A stretch of 64,000 nt of DNA from Pochonia chlamydosporia 170 (Eukaryota > Ascomycota > Sordariomycetes > Hypocreales > Clavicipitaceae): the NCBI RefSeq assembly GCF_001653235.2, contig NC_035792.1, forward strand, positions 4,526,001-4,590,000, written 5' to 3'. Position 1 is the stretch's first letter; the number at the start of each line of letters is the position of its first letter. Under the pieces are notes generated by a model. That model ran no database searches, was not told the origin of the DNA, and worked only from the letters and a program-made list of their open reading frames with translations. Shown one piece after another: positions 20,412-31,985 of the stretch. The position numbers and the translations under genes were made by a program.

Positions 20412-22502
20412 ATGCAGCGCTTCAGGGCCATCCTGTTCGCACATATAAGTCATAGAGTCGTACGATCTGCGTCTGTCTGCGGTTCAGTGCGCCAACAGCC
20501 AATTCCTCTCCTTCGATCCCCGCCGTTGAGGAGACTCACGTCGGCCACACAAACAATGGCGGACGAAGCGCCAAAAGTGCAAGCCATCGAGCGCGATGGC
20601 AAGCAATACAGGGCTATCACTGAAGGGAAAGCGACCATTCTAGTTCCTCACGAGGCGAAAGTTGGCGAAGACACTTCTGGCGAACAAGAGGTCTTCTACA
20701 ATCCCATTCAACAGTATAACCGCGACTTGTCGACGTTGGTAGTCAAGGTTTACGGTGAGATGCTATTGGAGAAAAGAATCGAAACATTCAAGTCAAAAAA
20801 TACAAAGCAAGGAAAGAAACGAAAGCGAGATGAGATCGAACAGGATGCCAACGGTGCGTCCACACAACCCGTCGAAGAGACGGTCGCAGAGGCGGTCGCA
20901 GAGCCAGAGAAAGAAAAGACAGAGAACGGGCACGTTTATAAACCGGCATTCAAGGTCCTTGACGCATTATCTGCATCTGGCTTAAGAGCCTTGCGATATG
21001 CTTTGGAAATTCCTTTTGTTACGTCTGTGACAGCCAATGACTTGTCTCCTTCAGCTGCGGAATCAATAAAGGTGAATGCCAGTCATAATGGGGTGGCAGA
21101 TAAATTCACTGTCACCAATGATGATGCTCTTGCTCTGATGTACCGATCAATTGCAGCAGATCTATCGAGAAGAGATAAACGAGGCAATCCCAGCAAATCG
21201 CACAAGTTCGATGTCATTGACCTTGATCCGTATGGAACTGCTGCTCCATTTTTCGACGCCGCGATCCAGTCTGTCCGGGATGATGGCGGCTTGCTTGTTA
21301 TTACCTGTACAGATAGTGCTGTATGGGCTGGACACAGCTACTGCGAAAAGACGTTTTCTTTGTACGGTGGTGTCCCCGTTAAGGGAATGCACTCCCACGA
21401 GGTAGCCTTGCGCCTTATACTAAACGCCATTGCCACTTCTGGAGCGAGATATGGTCTTGCTATTGAGCCCATGCTGTCACTGTCAATTGACTTCTACACC
21501 AAAGTATTCGTCAGAGTTACGCGGTCACCGTCAGAGGTCAAATTCCTTGGAGCGAAAACCATGATTGTTTACAGCTGCGACCAAGGCTGTGGGTCTTGGG
21601 AGACACAACCCATTCTCAAGAGCAGGCCATTCCCGAATAAAAAGGGAAATGGCTCCTTCTACAAGCACACAATGGCTCAGGGGCCAAGTGCAGATCGATT
21701 TTGCCAGTATTGCGGTTCCAAGATGCACATCAGCGGACCAATGTACGGTGGTAAGATACACAACCAAGATTTCATCCAGCGTATACTGGATGAGATTCCC
21801 AAGACATCTACCGATGTATATGGGACTTTGCCTCGTGTAGAGGGAATGTTGCGGACTGCCTTGGATGAATACATTCCTGGACCTGAGTTGCCTACAGGTG
21901 TTGACCCGAAGGACGCCGAAGCAGCAGTGGTTGACCACACCCCGTTCTTCTTCATCCCTGGAAAGGTTGCGAGCATTCTGTCGTGCGCTACACCGACTGA
22001 CGACATGTTTCGAGGTGCGCTCCTACATTTGGGCTATCAAGTAGGTAGAAGCCACTGCCGCCCAGGCAGCATCAAAACAGACGCACCGTGGTCCACTATC
22101 TGGTTTATTTTGACGGAGTGGATCAAGCAAAAGTCACCGATCAAGACGTCCAAGTTTAAGAAGACTATGCCGGGTTGGAAGATTCTGTACGATGCCGGCA
22201 TCGTTGGACACGAAGACACGACGGTGCCGGAAGGAACTGCAGAGGCGGAGAATAATGAGGCCAAGATGGAGGATGTTGAAGAGCAACAGCAGCTAAAGGA
22301 GGAAGCATCACCAGAAATTGTTGTTGAAAAGGACGAAAGTGGCGATGGCACAAAAGAGTCTTTGACGGAAGAAGAGTTGCGAAAAACGTTGGTGTTTGAT
22401 GACAACCTGGTGAGGCTCGGCCGACAAAGAGGTACCCGGTACATGAGGTATCAGGTTAACCCTCACAAGTATTGGGGCCCAATGACAAGGGCGAAGGGTT
22501 AA
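20412..22502 (+). CDS. TRM1: tRNA (guanine26-N2)-dimethyltransferase Trm1
   Basis: Single exon, 696 residues. Trm1 makes N2,N2-dimethylguanosine at position 26 of tRNAs using S-adenosylmethionine. Seen here: the SAM-binding motif VLDALSASGLRALRYA, the acidic ANDLSPSA strand, the catalytic D-L-D-P-Y-G block at 270-275, the EPMLSLSIDFYTKVFVR segment, and a zinc site from CDQGC plus CQYCGSK. The long Lys/Glu-rich insert near 110-150 and the acidic tail near 610-660 are common in fungal homologues. Two in-frame ATGs are positioned as in yeast. The first (20412) adds an Arg-rich, acid-free 48-residue leader that could target mitochondria, and the second (20556, MADEAPKVQ) would give the nuclear form. 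Confidence 0.95.
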   Translation: MQRFRAILFAHISHRVVRSASVCGSVRQQPIPLLRSPPLRRLTSATQTMADEAPKVQAIERDGKQYRAITEGKATILVPHEAKVGEDTSGEQEVFYNPIQQYNRDLSTLVVKVYGEMLLEKRIETFKSKNTKQGKKRKRDEIEQDANGASTQPVEETVAEAVAEPEKEKTENGHVYKPAFKVLDALSASGLRALRYALEIPFVTSVTANDLSPSAAESIKVNASHNGVADKFTVTNDDALALMYRSIAADLSRRDKRGNPSKSHKFDVIDLDPYGTAAPFFDAAIQSVRDDGGLLVITCTDSAVWAGHSYCEKTFSLYGGVPVKGMHSHEVALRLILNAIATSGARYGLAIEPMLSLSIDFYTKVFVRVTRSPSEVKFLGAKTMIVYSCDQGCGSWETQPILKSRPFPNKKGNGSFYKHTMAQGPSADRFCQYCGSKMHISGPMYGGKIHNQDFIQRILDEIPKTSTDVYGTLPRVEGMLRTALDEYIPGPELPTGVDPKDAEAAVVDHTPFFFIPGKVASILSCATPTDDMFRGALLHLGYQVGRSHCRPGSIKTDAPWSTIWFILTEWIKQKSPIKTSKFKKTMPGWKILYDAGIVGHEDTTVPEGTAEAENNEAKMEDVEEQQQLKEEASPEIVVEKDESGDGTKESLTEEELRKTLVFDDNLVRLGRQRGTRYMRYQVNPHKYWGPMTRAKG

Positions 22503-22856
22503 GAGTATGAATCTGAATCAACAAATGATTGAATGATAGTTATATGTGTAGCAAATAGCAAAGGGCGGTGATTTTAGCGGCATCATGTAGAAAACATGTG
22601 GTGATATCAGGCAGGGTTTACTGCCCCACTGGCACTAGGCTTGAGTTGTTGATGTGACGTGCTTACCAACAGCTTGTGGTGTATCGGAGTCAAACATGGC
22701 ATGTGGATGGATGCCTGTCTTGCTTACACAAATATAAAGCACTGAGCCAAATTTTCGATGCCGCTGGGCTGACATTCCTTTCAACTTGCTAATCTCACAT
22801 TTCTTCTCACACTTCTTGCGGACCTGTCACCCCTCTCCAACGTCAACTTGGTGAAG
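22503..22856. promoter_or_regulatory. Intergenic promoter region with TATA box
   Basis: Short gap between TRM1 and the lipid-kinase-like gene. TATAAA lies at 22733-22738, about 119 nt before the ATG at 22857. No coding region is supported. Confidence 0.5.
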
Positions 22857-24263
22857 ATGGCTGCCAACGCGGGACAAATGACCCCAACACGAGTCCGCGA
22901 TGTTGAATTGACAGAGTCAACTTTGACATGGACGAACGCTGATAATACCAAGGAAGATGCTACAACCCACGAGATTCTCTTCATCATTGGCTCCTCTCCC
23001 GACCACACACCTAGTTTCACCATATTCTGCCTGAAAGAGGATACGGAGAATCAAACACGCCCTTTCCAGCTCCTCCTCCTCCAAACGGACAAAATACCAC
23101 ATGAGCTGAAGAAACTTGTCATCACGGGCTTACCTCCCCATTTACAACCTGCACCCAACAACACAGTTGATATCGTCGTCTCGACAAAATCCGGTACCGG
23201 ACTCGCACAATTATTCTGGCAAGATGTACTCCAACCACTCCTCCAGTCTGCTTCCTCAAAGGCCGCCACGGAAGCCTACGAGGTGACAGTCACGCAAGAC
23301 GCCCAAAGTGTCCGACAATATGCCACGACACTCAAGCAATCATCTGCCCCCCGAACTATCATCCTGCTCAGCGGTGATGGAGGCATTGTCGACCTCCTGA
23401 ACGGACATGAACCTGCCGCTGACGCCATTCTCCCACTCATTGCGTTACTTCCCCTAGGCACAGGAAACGCCTTATTCCACTCCCTGCACAAACCATGTGA
23501 ATCTGTTCCTGGACCAACACCACTCGTCCTCGCCCTGCGCACACTATTTCTCGGTGTTCCAGCAAATCTGCCCATCTTCCAGGCAACTTTCACACCTGGC
23601 TCCCACATCGTCACCTACACGGACCCATCTCTCAGCACCAGCGATTCACAACTCCCGCACAAGCAAGACGTCAAGACTCTCTACGGCGCAATTGTAGCGA
23701 GCCACGGATTCCACGCAAGTATCGTCTACGAAAGCGACACGCCTACCTACCGCGTCCACGGCTCAAAGCGCTTCGGGATGGTAGCCCAGGAACTATTGAA
23801 GATTTCGCATCCCTACAAGGCAGCGCTGGATGTCCTGCCTCCTTCGTCGGATACGTTGGAGAGAGACCCGCATGATACACATGGGTATATTTTGGTATCG
23901 ATGGTGTCCAACTTGGAGAGCAATTTCACGATATCGCCTGCTTCGAAGCCATTGGATGGGAAGTTGCACTTGGTTCATTTTGGGGCGATTAGTGGTGATC
24001 GGGCGATGGAGGCGATGATGAAGGCTTATGATGGGGGGAAACATGTGGATGTGAGGTGGGATGATGGCGAGAGAATACGGTACGAGGAGGTGAGGGAGGT
24101 GAGGGTTGTGAGTGAGGAGGAGGAGGAGGAGAGGTGGAGGGTGTTTTGTGTGGATGGGACGATTGTGCAGGTTGAGAGGGGTGGGGGGATGAGCGTTGGA
24201 CGAGCGGATAGGGAGCTGTTTAGGATTTTGGTTGATAGGAGGGTTTTGGGGAGTGAGGGTTGA
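22857..24263 (+). CDS. Diacylglycerol/sphingoid-base kinase-like protein
   Basis: Single exon, 468 residues. It has the DAGK catalytic-domain pattern: VDIVVSTKSGTGLAQLFWQ (about 104-122), IILLSGDGGIVDLLN with GDGG at 173-176, and LLPLGTGNALFHSL with GTGN at 201-204. The beta-rich C-terminal half (YGAIVASHGFHASIVYES, DGKLHLVHFGAISG) fits the second lobe of these kinases. The family phosphorylates sphingoid bases, diacylglycerol or related lipids. The substrate here is not determined. The usual phosphate-binding G-D-G-T is here G-D-G-G, as in sphingosine-kinase-like members. The tail near 415-440 is acidic (a run of Glu). Confidence 0.8.
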   Translation: MAANAGQMTPTRVRDVELTESTLTWTNADNTKEDATTHEILFIIGSSPDHTPSFTIFCLKEDTENQTRPFQLLLLQTDKIPHELKKLVITGLPPHLQPAPNNTVDIVVSTKSGTGLAQLFWQDVLQPLLQSASSKAATEAYEVTVTQDAQSVRQYATTLKQSSAPRTIILLSGDGGIVDLLNGHEPAADAILPLIALLPLGTGNALFHSLHKPCESVPGPTPLVLALRTLFLGVPANLPIFQATFTPGSHIVTYTDPSLSTSDSQLPHKQDVKTLYGAIVASHGFHASIVYESDTPTYRVHGSKRFGMVAQELLKISHPYKAALDVLPPSSDTLERDPHDTHGYILVSMVSNLESNFTISPASKPLDGKLHLVHFGAISGDRAMEAMMKAYDGGKHVDVRWDDGERIRYEEVREVRVVSEEEEEERWRVFCVDGTIVQVERGGGMSVGRADRELFRILVDRRVLGSEG

Positions 24264-24392
24264 TGATATACAGAGTAGATGGGAATTGATACGCGGTGCG
24301 TAAGGTTGCATTCATAGACAGTAAGGGATATGCGTTGTAAGCTCTTATGAGGAGAAATAAGTGTCTTGTATATTGGCTAACTCCGACCTGCC
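24264..24392. other. Short gap between convergent genes
   Basis: The lipid-kinase-like gene (+) and the ABCF gene (-) end towards each other here with about 130 nt between stop codons. The 3' ends probably overlap at the transcript level. Confidence 0.5.
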
Positions 24393-26842
24393 TCACTGCA
24401 CAATCAACTTATTCACCCTCCTCTCCATTAACCTCTCAAACTCCTCCACGCCATTCTCCAAAGCCGTCATCTTGCCCCCCTTTAACCTATACACGATCCT
24501 CCTCCTCGGGGCCTCCTCCTCCTCATCACTCTCCTCGCTATCATCCTCCTCCTCATCCAGATTCCCCTCGATCGCACCCCTCATGAACCATCTATCGTGA
24601 CTAACCAACACGACTGCGCCATCCCAACTATTCAACGCGATTCGCAGTGCCGTCACCGTCTCATAGTCCAAATGAGTAGTAACTTCATCGAGAATCAAAC
24701 AGTGAGGGCGTTTCCAGAACAACCGTGCGAGTTCACAGCGCACCAGCTGTCCTCCGGAGAGTTTGCACACTGGTATATCTGATGCGATGCGGCCTGGTAG
24801 ACCGAGTTCGCCCAAAAGACCACGAATCTCACCCTCGTTCATTTGGCCGTCAATTTCACGGCTGAGAAGACCGAGCGCAGTAAGCGTTGGATCTTCCTTG
24901 CCGATAGCCTTGATTGCTTCGACGGCATGTTGGGAGTAGTAGCCTAGTTTTAGACGCGGGTGGGTGGTGACGCTGCCTGTGGTAGGGCGTGTCTCCTCGA
25001 CCAGCATCTTGATGAGGGTAGTTTTGCCGGAGCCATTCAGGCCAAGAATGCCGATGCGGTCGCCCATTCCGACAGTGAGATTGATGCCGTCTACAACGAG
25101 GGGGAGTCTCGGGCCGTACCGGTACGAAGCACCGTCCAGAGAGAGGAGGGATCCTGGGAATCGCAGATCGGGAGGCTCAGGTAGCGTAATGACCACTGGC
25201 CGTTCTTCAGGGGGAATGTCGATTTCCTCTCGCGAGGTGTGGAAATATCCCACCAGTTCGCGGTTGAGTTTGAATCGATGCCCCTTGGCATTGACTTGCA
25301 TGCCCATACGGTCGTCGAGCTTCTTCTGCCGCGACTTTGCCTGACGGATCTTGTTTTGGTCGTCGTTCGCCTTGCCGGCTTTCATGTTTTGTGCGATTGA
25401 CTTTTCCATGTGTGCCCGCTGTTTTGCCTGTGCGGACTTCATCTTTTTAAGCCAGAGTTTGCGCTCGGCTTGTGAAGACTCGTAGGTTGGGAGATCGCCG
25501 TGGAAGTAGGTGAGTTGCTTCTCCTTGAGGAGCATGAGATCCGTACAAACGGAGATGAAGTCACGGTCGTGAGATACGATGATGACGGTGGGTGGCTTGT
25601 CCCCTTCGGCGACGTGCTGCAGGTACTTTTGAAGCCAGACGATGCCCAGCAAGTCTAGGAAGTTGGTGGGTTCGTCGAGAATCAGGATGTCAGCGTCTTG
25701 GAGCAGAGCTGTTGCGAGGGCTGCTCGCATGTGCCAACCTCCAGACATGCTGGAGATGGGCTTGCCCATGCGGTCTTCTGAGAATCCGAGACCGGTGAGG
25801 ATGGACTTGGCTCGGGTTTCGACTTGTGCGATGCGGGATGGTTCAACTTGGATTTGAAGATCGGCAAGCATATCCGCCGCTTCTTGGGTTTCGGCTTGCA
25901 AGGTGTCAGGTGTTATTTCCTCGCTGGACTGATTGATTCTGATGGGAGTTAGATGTGTAGTCACTTGGTGGTAAGATTGGCAAACAACGTACAAAGTATC
26001 GGACTCAGCGACAACCTTTTCAAAAGCGACAAGCGCTTTTCGAGCCTGCAAGCCTCGAGCACCACTTCTTAACCTAGCTTCTTTGTCCAGGCGGAACAGG
26101 CGCTTTTGCAGACGATCATGCTTGAGGGATCGCAAGGCTCGGACAGGTCCAAACGGATCCGAGGCATCAACACCGTCAGAGAGAGCTGAGAATATTTAGC
26201 AGGGATTGATTCATGAGGATACATGTCTTTTTATCGGTTGGCCAACCTTTAATCTCCTGCTCGATGGCATCTCTTGCCGTCGCGCGATCAATAACCTCCT
26301 GAAGAACGCTGGCTTCTGATTTACCCTTGTCACCGGGCTTCTCATCGCCATCATCCTCAGTTAGTTTCGTCTGCTGCAGGATGGCAATTCTGGTGCCTTC
26401 TGGGATACCAGGAATGAGCTTGTCCGCAATGGCCCTGAGTAACGCTGCGAGTGAAGATGTCTAGTCAGTGAATTGTTATGGGGTGTGGGAGGTGAGCAAA
26501 GTGGGAGCATACTGGACTTTCCAGTCCCGTTACGACCGACGAGGGCATATCGCTGTCCCTCTTTCAGGAGTAGCTTTGCATTGGACAGAATCTCGAGGCC
26601 TTCGGAGCGTTTGGACTTTCCTTTGGTGGCTGTTGTGGATGTGCCCTTGTCGGCTGATGTGACGAGGATTTGCAAGCCTTGGACGTCGAGCTGGAATTGA
26701 GGGTTGGTGTGAGTAAGGGTTGCTGTGCAATAGAAATGGAGGAGGACAGTACCTCTCGGTAGTTTGGTGAATCAATATGGAATCGTGTCTGCTTGGCGGT
26801 GCAGAGAATGGTGGCAGCTGTTTCTGCTGCCATGGACGTCAT
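24393..26842 (-). CDS. ABCF-family ATPase (soluble twin-NBD protein)
   Basis: Five exons on the minus strand: 26842-26753, 26690-26513, 26444-26247, 26185-25993 and 25938-24393, together 734 residues. Introns are 54-68 nt with consistent phases. There is no membrane segment, only two ATP-binding cassettes. NBD1 has Walker A GRNGTGKS, signature SMSGGWHMR and Walker B ILILDEPTNFLD. NBD2 has LGLNGSGKTT, signature KLSGGQLVR and LILDEVTTHLD, where the usual Pro is replaced but the catalytic Glu is kept. A charged linker with many Lys and Gln residues separates them, as expected for ABCF proteins (Arb1/Gcn20 class), which work with ribosomes. Which of the fungal subfamilies this is cannot be settled here. 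Confidence 0.88.
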
Positions 26843-27848
26843 TTTGAGGCGAGGGATGATTGATGGAATTGCAGGTGTGGTGGTCAATTGAGGTCAATCC
26901 AGTCAAGTCAAATATAGGCAAAGACAGAAACAAGAAATATGTACCAATGAAGCAGAGAATACAAGAACGAGGAAGCCCTGGCTGCGGTATACAATTGGTG
27001 TCGCAATGCAGAGCTGTGGTGAAGTGGAGGATGTCGAAGTGGGAATATTTATATGAAGCGATTGTTTGGGCAGCTTCGTGTGGGATTGAGTCTGGTACTA
27101 CGCAATTGAGCTACGAAACACTATGGTACATTCTTGACCAGGACCAGAGCAAAGCCACGCTTGGATCCAACAACAGAAATGACAATTGAGCAAAGTATTG
27201 ATACTACAAGATCTGCCCAACATGAAAATACAGAACTTCATGACCACAATGATTGTGCCCGCCCCATTCATTCGTTGGAGGTCGTGGAGATTGGAGACCT
27301 GACTTTCCTAATTCGGTTCGGCGTGAGTCACGTCACGAATTTTGACGAATTTTGAATTGACTCTTGCCTTGTCTCGGGCACGGCGATATGACATAGCTCT
27401 CGAAAAAACGCGCGATTGTCCAATTACACAACTTTGTATGGATCAAACTGTGGCAGGTTGTCACAAAGATCAAAATTTCCCGAGAGACAGACACCTGGTA
27501 TCTTGTCATGACAGATCTGGTCTCATCTCATGAACCATGACATCACCCCGCTCTGCATCAGTCTGGAAATAGTGACGAACTAGCACAAGACCTTTTTCCC
27601 ACGGGACAAACTGTTGAACGAATGAGTTGAATACGTCAAGATTATGTCCCAGCACTTTCCCGTTCGTAGCACACAAAGTAGGCAACGTTGTGGGCTGCAT
27701 TCAACTTTTCGCCCATTCGTGTGCCGCCATTACAAGAGACCATCAAATCTCAGCCTTTCATCACTTATTTTCGCTGTCCATGCTCGCCCATATATTTATC
27801 GAGAGACTCCTGTGAAACGTTAGCATTTTTGTGCCCATAAACCGTGGT
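26843..27848. other. Intergenic between ABCF gene and the RiPP cluster
   Basis: About 1 kb with no supportable gene. It contains the ABCF promoter and marks the left edge of the RiPP cluster. Confidence 0.6.
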
Positions 27849-28640
27849 TCAGGTGTCGGTTACCCTTTTAACGCATCTTCTTGGAATCTCATACCCATTG
27901 ATTCCCTTCGGATTTGTCGTAGGATATTCCACCCGCATGTCCATTGCGCAGATTATATGCTGCCGGAGGTAATCAAAACAATGCCTAATGTGGTGAATGC
28001 CCGCCTCTTTTGGCTCTTTATCCATGTCGCCAAGCAGTGCATGTATCGAGGTCGAATTGTGTATAGTCGTCTCGTACGCTGTGTGAATCATTTCCTACCA
28101 GAACCAGATCAGACAAGAGGTATTTTGAGGAAAACAAAAGAGGTAATAAAAAAGGCCAATCGCTCTTGAATACTCGTACCAGACAATGGTATTGATGAGT
28201 CCAAGCGGTGCCATATTGATTGGCTTTCCCATCGACTTGCACACCCGGCGGAAGTCTGTATTCTTCTGCGTTGTCTATGAATATTAGGCCCTCGAACGGC
28301 GGATAGTCCTTCTTCGTGTCCCATACATCTGCTACAGACATGTCCCGATTGTATTCTTCCTTGAAGGACCGAATTTCGTATTCGACTGGTGTAAGGTCAG
28401 TAAATAAATGAGTTTAGTGAGTCGGAATGACTGACTGGAGGGAAAAGGGTTTGGAAACTCTAATGTCGACGTTCTGGATCTCAACAATACGTAGATGAGA
28501 ACAAGCGCACCGACATTCAGTACAGTGAAAAAGGCGACGACTCGACGATGCCGTGGCAGATTTTGCGTCTTTGGCGTGTTGGAATGAGGTAGAAAGGACT
28601 CTTCCTCTTCAAGAGCAACATTTTTGAGACTGTCTGTCAT
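27849..28640 (-). CDS. UstYa-family (DUF3328) oxidase-like protein A
   Basis: Three exons on the minus strand: 28640-28436, 28385-28180 and 28094-27849, 218 residues. A short cytoplasmic N-terminus (MTDSLKNVALEEEESFLPHS) leads into one transmembrane helix (about 34-53) and then a lumenal domain. Two copies of the family hallmark HxxHC are present: HQYHC at 132-136 and HIRHC at 172-176, the latter followed by FDYLRQHIICAMDM. UstYa-type proteins are needed for oxidative ring closure in ustiloxin, asperipin, phomopsin and victorin biosynthesis, probably with copper bound by the His/Cys motifs. The intron after HCL is at the same place in paralogues B, C and D. The first intron uses the GTCAGT donor. 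Confidence 0.9.
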
Positions 28641-29341
28641 GTTGGACAGAGTTTGAAGCAACTGTGCAAAGACGACTTGGAGAGTAATGGCAAAGGGCCG
28701 CCTACACAATGGCTCTGTAAGATTTGGTGAGAAAGGCGGAAAACCATTGACGGGAACCGACTATAGCGACTAGGTGTAAAGTCAAGTCAAACCCCGAACT
28801 ATTTGTTTTACGGAGGGTCTCCATGTATCCACGGCTTGGCGAGTACACATAGCTAGTGGACGGCAGGGTGCCTTCGGACAGAGTGTTCTAGTACCCATTG
28901 TACACAATACTTACGTCCTTAGAGGAAGGGAACACTGAAGAGCCAACAAGATAAGCGAACTGCAGGACACCACATGAACCAGCCGGCTCTTGTACTTTGG
29001 AGACTTGCATGGTGGCCACGTCAATAGTTCAGACTTCCGGCCGAACATGTCCGTCACTCAGCTTTCAACATCTACCAGTCTCTCTAGTTACAATAAATTG
29101 AAGTTTTAGATCAGGTCACTGGCAGAGTGACACTACAACTGTGTATGTTTATTGAGATTAGGCCGTTGTGCTTAATTACACGGCCCAATTCGAACCAAAT
29201 ACGACTGGACGTACGTTACATGCAGTTTACTCGATTATAACTGACACGCTGCCTTCTCTCCGACTGTGCTAATAGAAAGAAGGCTTCGCAACTTCCACTG
29301 CCCAAGTAATTTTACGGGACAGTTTGGAGACGCTCAGTCTC
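28641..29341. other. Intergenic between UstYa-like genes A and B
   Basis: No coding region is supported. It is the promoter of gene A and the 3' end of gene B. Confidence 0.55.
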
Positions 29342-30430
29342 TCATCCAAGGATTCCCTTTAAACTATGCTTCGCCCTGTGATCCAACGTCCAATGAACCA
29401 TTTCATTCCAATCCTTGCATTGATGCTCAACACCCCAGCCATCCGTCGTCTCACGCTTGCCTCCAAGCGGTGGCTCTCGAGCATGCTCGATTGTCATATC
29501 TCCAGCACACATGATTGACTGCCGCAGGTAGTCGAAGCAGTGCTCTACATGGTCTGGAATGGGATCCTGAACCTCGTGCTCTCTATCTCTGCCACCACCA
29601 TGATGGCCGCCATGCCCATTTGGATGATGCTCTTTGTGCGAATCTTCTAGCTGACGTTTATGAAAATGGGCTGTTCGGTTGCCAAAAGATACCATTTCGT
29701 AAAAGAGGAGGCGGATCATTCCCTGTATTTGAGTCAGCCCCAAACCCCTCGATTCTTTTGACAGAGGCTTGTTTCAGATGGGACTTGCCAGACAATGGAT
29801 TTGATGGTATAGGGCCACAGAGTAACGGTCTGGACCTTCGTCAGTGCTGATTCCTGGCTTGAGACCATATTTTTCGGCGGCAGGTACAAGGACATAGCCA
29901 TGACCATCTGGCGCAGCTTCAGCGACCGCGAACTTGGAACGAAAATGAACATAAGGACATGATCCAACATGGCGTACCTGGAATTAAGCTGTCCCAGGCA
30001 GCATTGCTCTCCTCAGATGGAGGACTGGAAAACAGTTCATCTAAGCCGAATACTACGCTATGCGTCTTGACTATACGTAGTTTAGCATTCTCTCCCATTG
30101 CTGTTAACCTTGCGTAAATATTCGCAACTCACCAGCAGGAACAAATGATTCCGGTTTCTTGGCCACATCCTTCAAGAGATGTCGGGATCCAAAGACGGCT
30201 GCAAGCGGAACTACGACCAAGATAAGGCCGATGAAGAGCCAAGTTCTTTTTCGTGATGTTTGGGCTGGTGGGAGTCTGTCCAGCCCTTTGGTATCATCGA
30301 GCTGTTCCTCTGAGTCGTTACTTGATACAGCATAGTAACAAGACTGTTGCTTGGAGGGCGAGGAAAATAATGTGCCGCGAAGGTAGCTTCCGATCATATT
30401 GAAACGTTGAAGAGTTTGTAAACTCTTCAT
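29342..30430 (-). CDS. UstYa-family (DUF3328) oxidase-like protein B
   Basis: Four exons on the minus strand: 30430-30133, 30070-29978, 29907-29789 and 29722-29342, 296 residues. A second in-frame ATG at 30397 would give 285. One transmembrane helix at about 63-81. Conserved blocks follow: an AWDSLIP block, then DGHGYVLVP and YHQIHCL (HxxHC, 165-169), then HVEHC at 228-232 with FDYLRQSIMCAGDM. A His/Gly-rich insert (201-213) precedes the second motif and is absent in A, C and D. The third intron (29788-29723) begins with GCAAGT, so it is a GC-AG intron. The family role is as in gene A; the two are about 0.7 kb apart and point the same way. Confidence 0.9.
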
Positions 30431-31985
30431 GATTTGTAAAATATGAGGAGGGGAGGTTTGTGAGGGTGGGAAGGTCTTAGACCCTGAGATAAAGACCTTG
30501 GGGCCCCGGGGAAGATAGTGATGCGAAGTGTCTGTCTTTGGTCAAGCTCGAAGTGCAGCTTGAAGTGCCCAACTTTGGTCAAGAGTCGCTCTGACAAACT
30601 GTTCTCACCGTGGAAGCGATTTGCGTCCTCGGGATTTACCCATTTAGAACAGTACTTACAGTTTTATGCGCCTGCTATAGATCCACATTGATGCTTTGGC
30701 CTGAGAATAGGAAACCTTTTAGGAAAGTGAATGTAACTGGTGTGGATGCTCGGCATATAGTTGCCAACACCAGAGTACAGGTCTAAGTGTCGTTTGATCT
30801 AGACTTGCTAGACAAGACATCCGTATCACTATCTATTGCATTAGAAGTGGAGCATCGTAAGCTATTGATTGCGTCTCTTTCCAGTGAGCATTCATGTAGC
30901 ATCACATTGGTTGTCATGGGTATGTTTACGGGACTGATCCGGCACAAACCTCCGTAAAATATACGGAACTTTTGACAAATCCAAGAACACATTGCATTTT
31001 GATGCAAGTTTCTTGTTGGCTCACAGCAGTAAATGCGCCAAGAATGTTGCATTGCAGATTGCTGATCATTTAGCGTATTTCTCAGCTAGACAGGTGATGA
31101 GACTGCATCCAGAACCTCGTCGAGTTGTCCTTGCGTTACGCCAACTGTCTTGCCTGTCAATCACTTATCATGTGCTCGTTTTCTTCACATGAGCTCGTTT
31201 GAAGCCTTTTAGTAACCAGGTATTTCTGAATTGGGAATGAGCCGAGTGGAAGTAACGCTGTTATCTCACTTCTACCTGAGACATCGCGGCTTCTGAGAGA
31301 GTCGTTGAGCGGGCTTCATGGCAGTTGTTCAAGCATTTCTCCAAGTACGTTAGTCATCTTCTTAGTATTTTATCCAACTCGGCTCAATTTGAAGAAAGTT
31401 TGGCGTTATACATGTATATTTTCTTCCTAAAATAAAGTCAATGTAAAGACTTTACTGCCCCAATATGAGGAACCAGTATACATGACGCATATGGACATAT
31501 ACCAAAACGCAGTTAATCCATTTGCTCGGCATAGTGTCCACCTCGTTAGTAGGGTGTGCGACTAGTATACTTTCATCCAATGTACTTGCAGTCAAAGATA
31601 GAACAACGGCACGATCCCAGGGTTACATCAGGGTTTCAAATAAGCATATCGTGTGGGGATCCGGGTGCAGGAGGTGAGAATTTAGTGCCTGGGATCCGGT
31701 GTGGTTCAGATCTGAAGGATTCGCTTGACATTGGTGGCCAATAAATCTTGCTGCAGGATCTCGATTGGGAAAATACCGAGACAAGGTTTCTGTGCGTGGC
31801 AGACTTCAGACCCAGGCCCCGGACCCCGGACCCTAGATATCGCCGGGTGATGGACTGGCAAACTCACTTGTGCGATTTGCGGAGAAAATTGACAGAAGGA
31901 CTGTTGCCATGGCTGCCGGTGTGTGTTCGTTGCGTTCAATATCTCCAACTCCAACTTCCCATCTCCAGTATGTTTGCAAAGCAGG
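30431..31985. other. Intergenic, divergent promoters of UstYa-like genes B and C
   Basis: A 1.55-kb region between divergently transcribed cluster genes. I see no supportable coding region or small precursor-like gene here. Confidence 0.55.
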
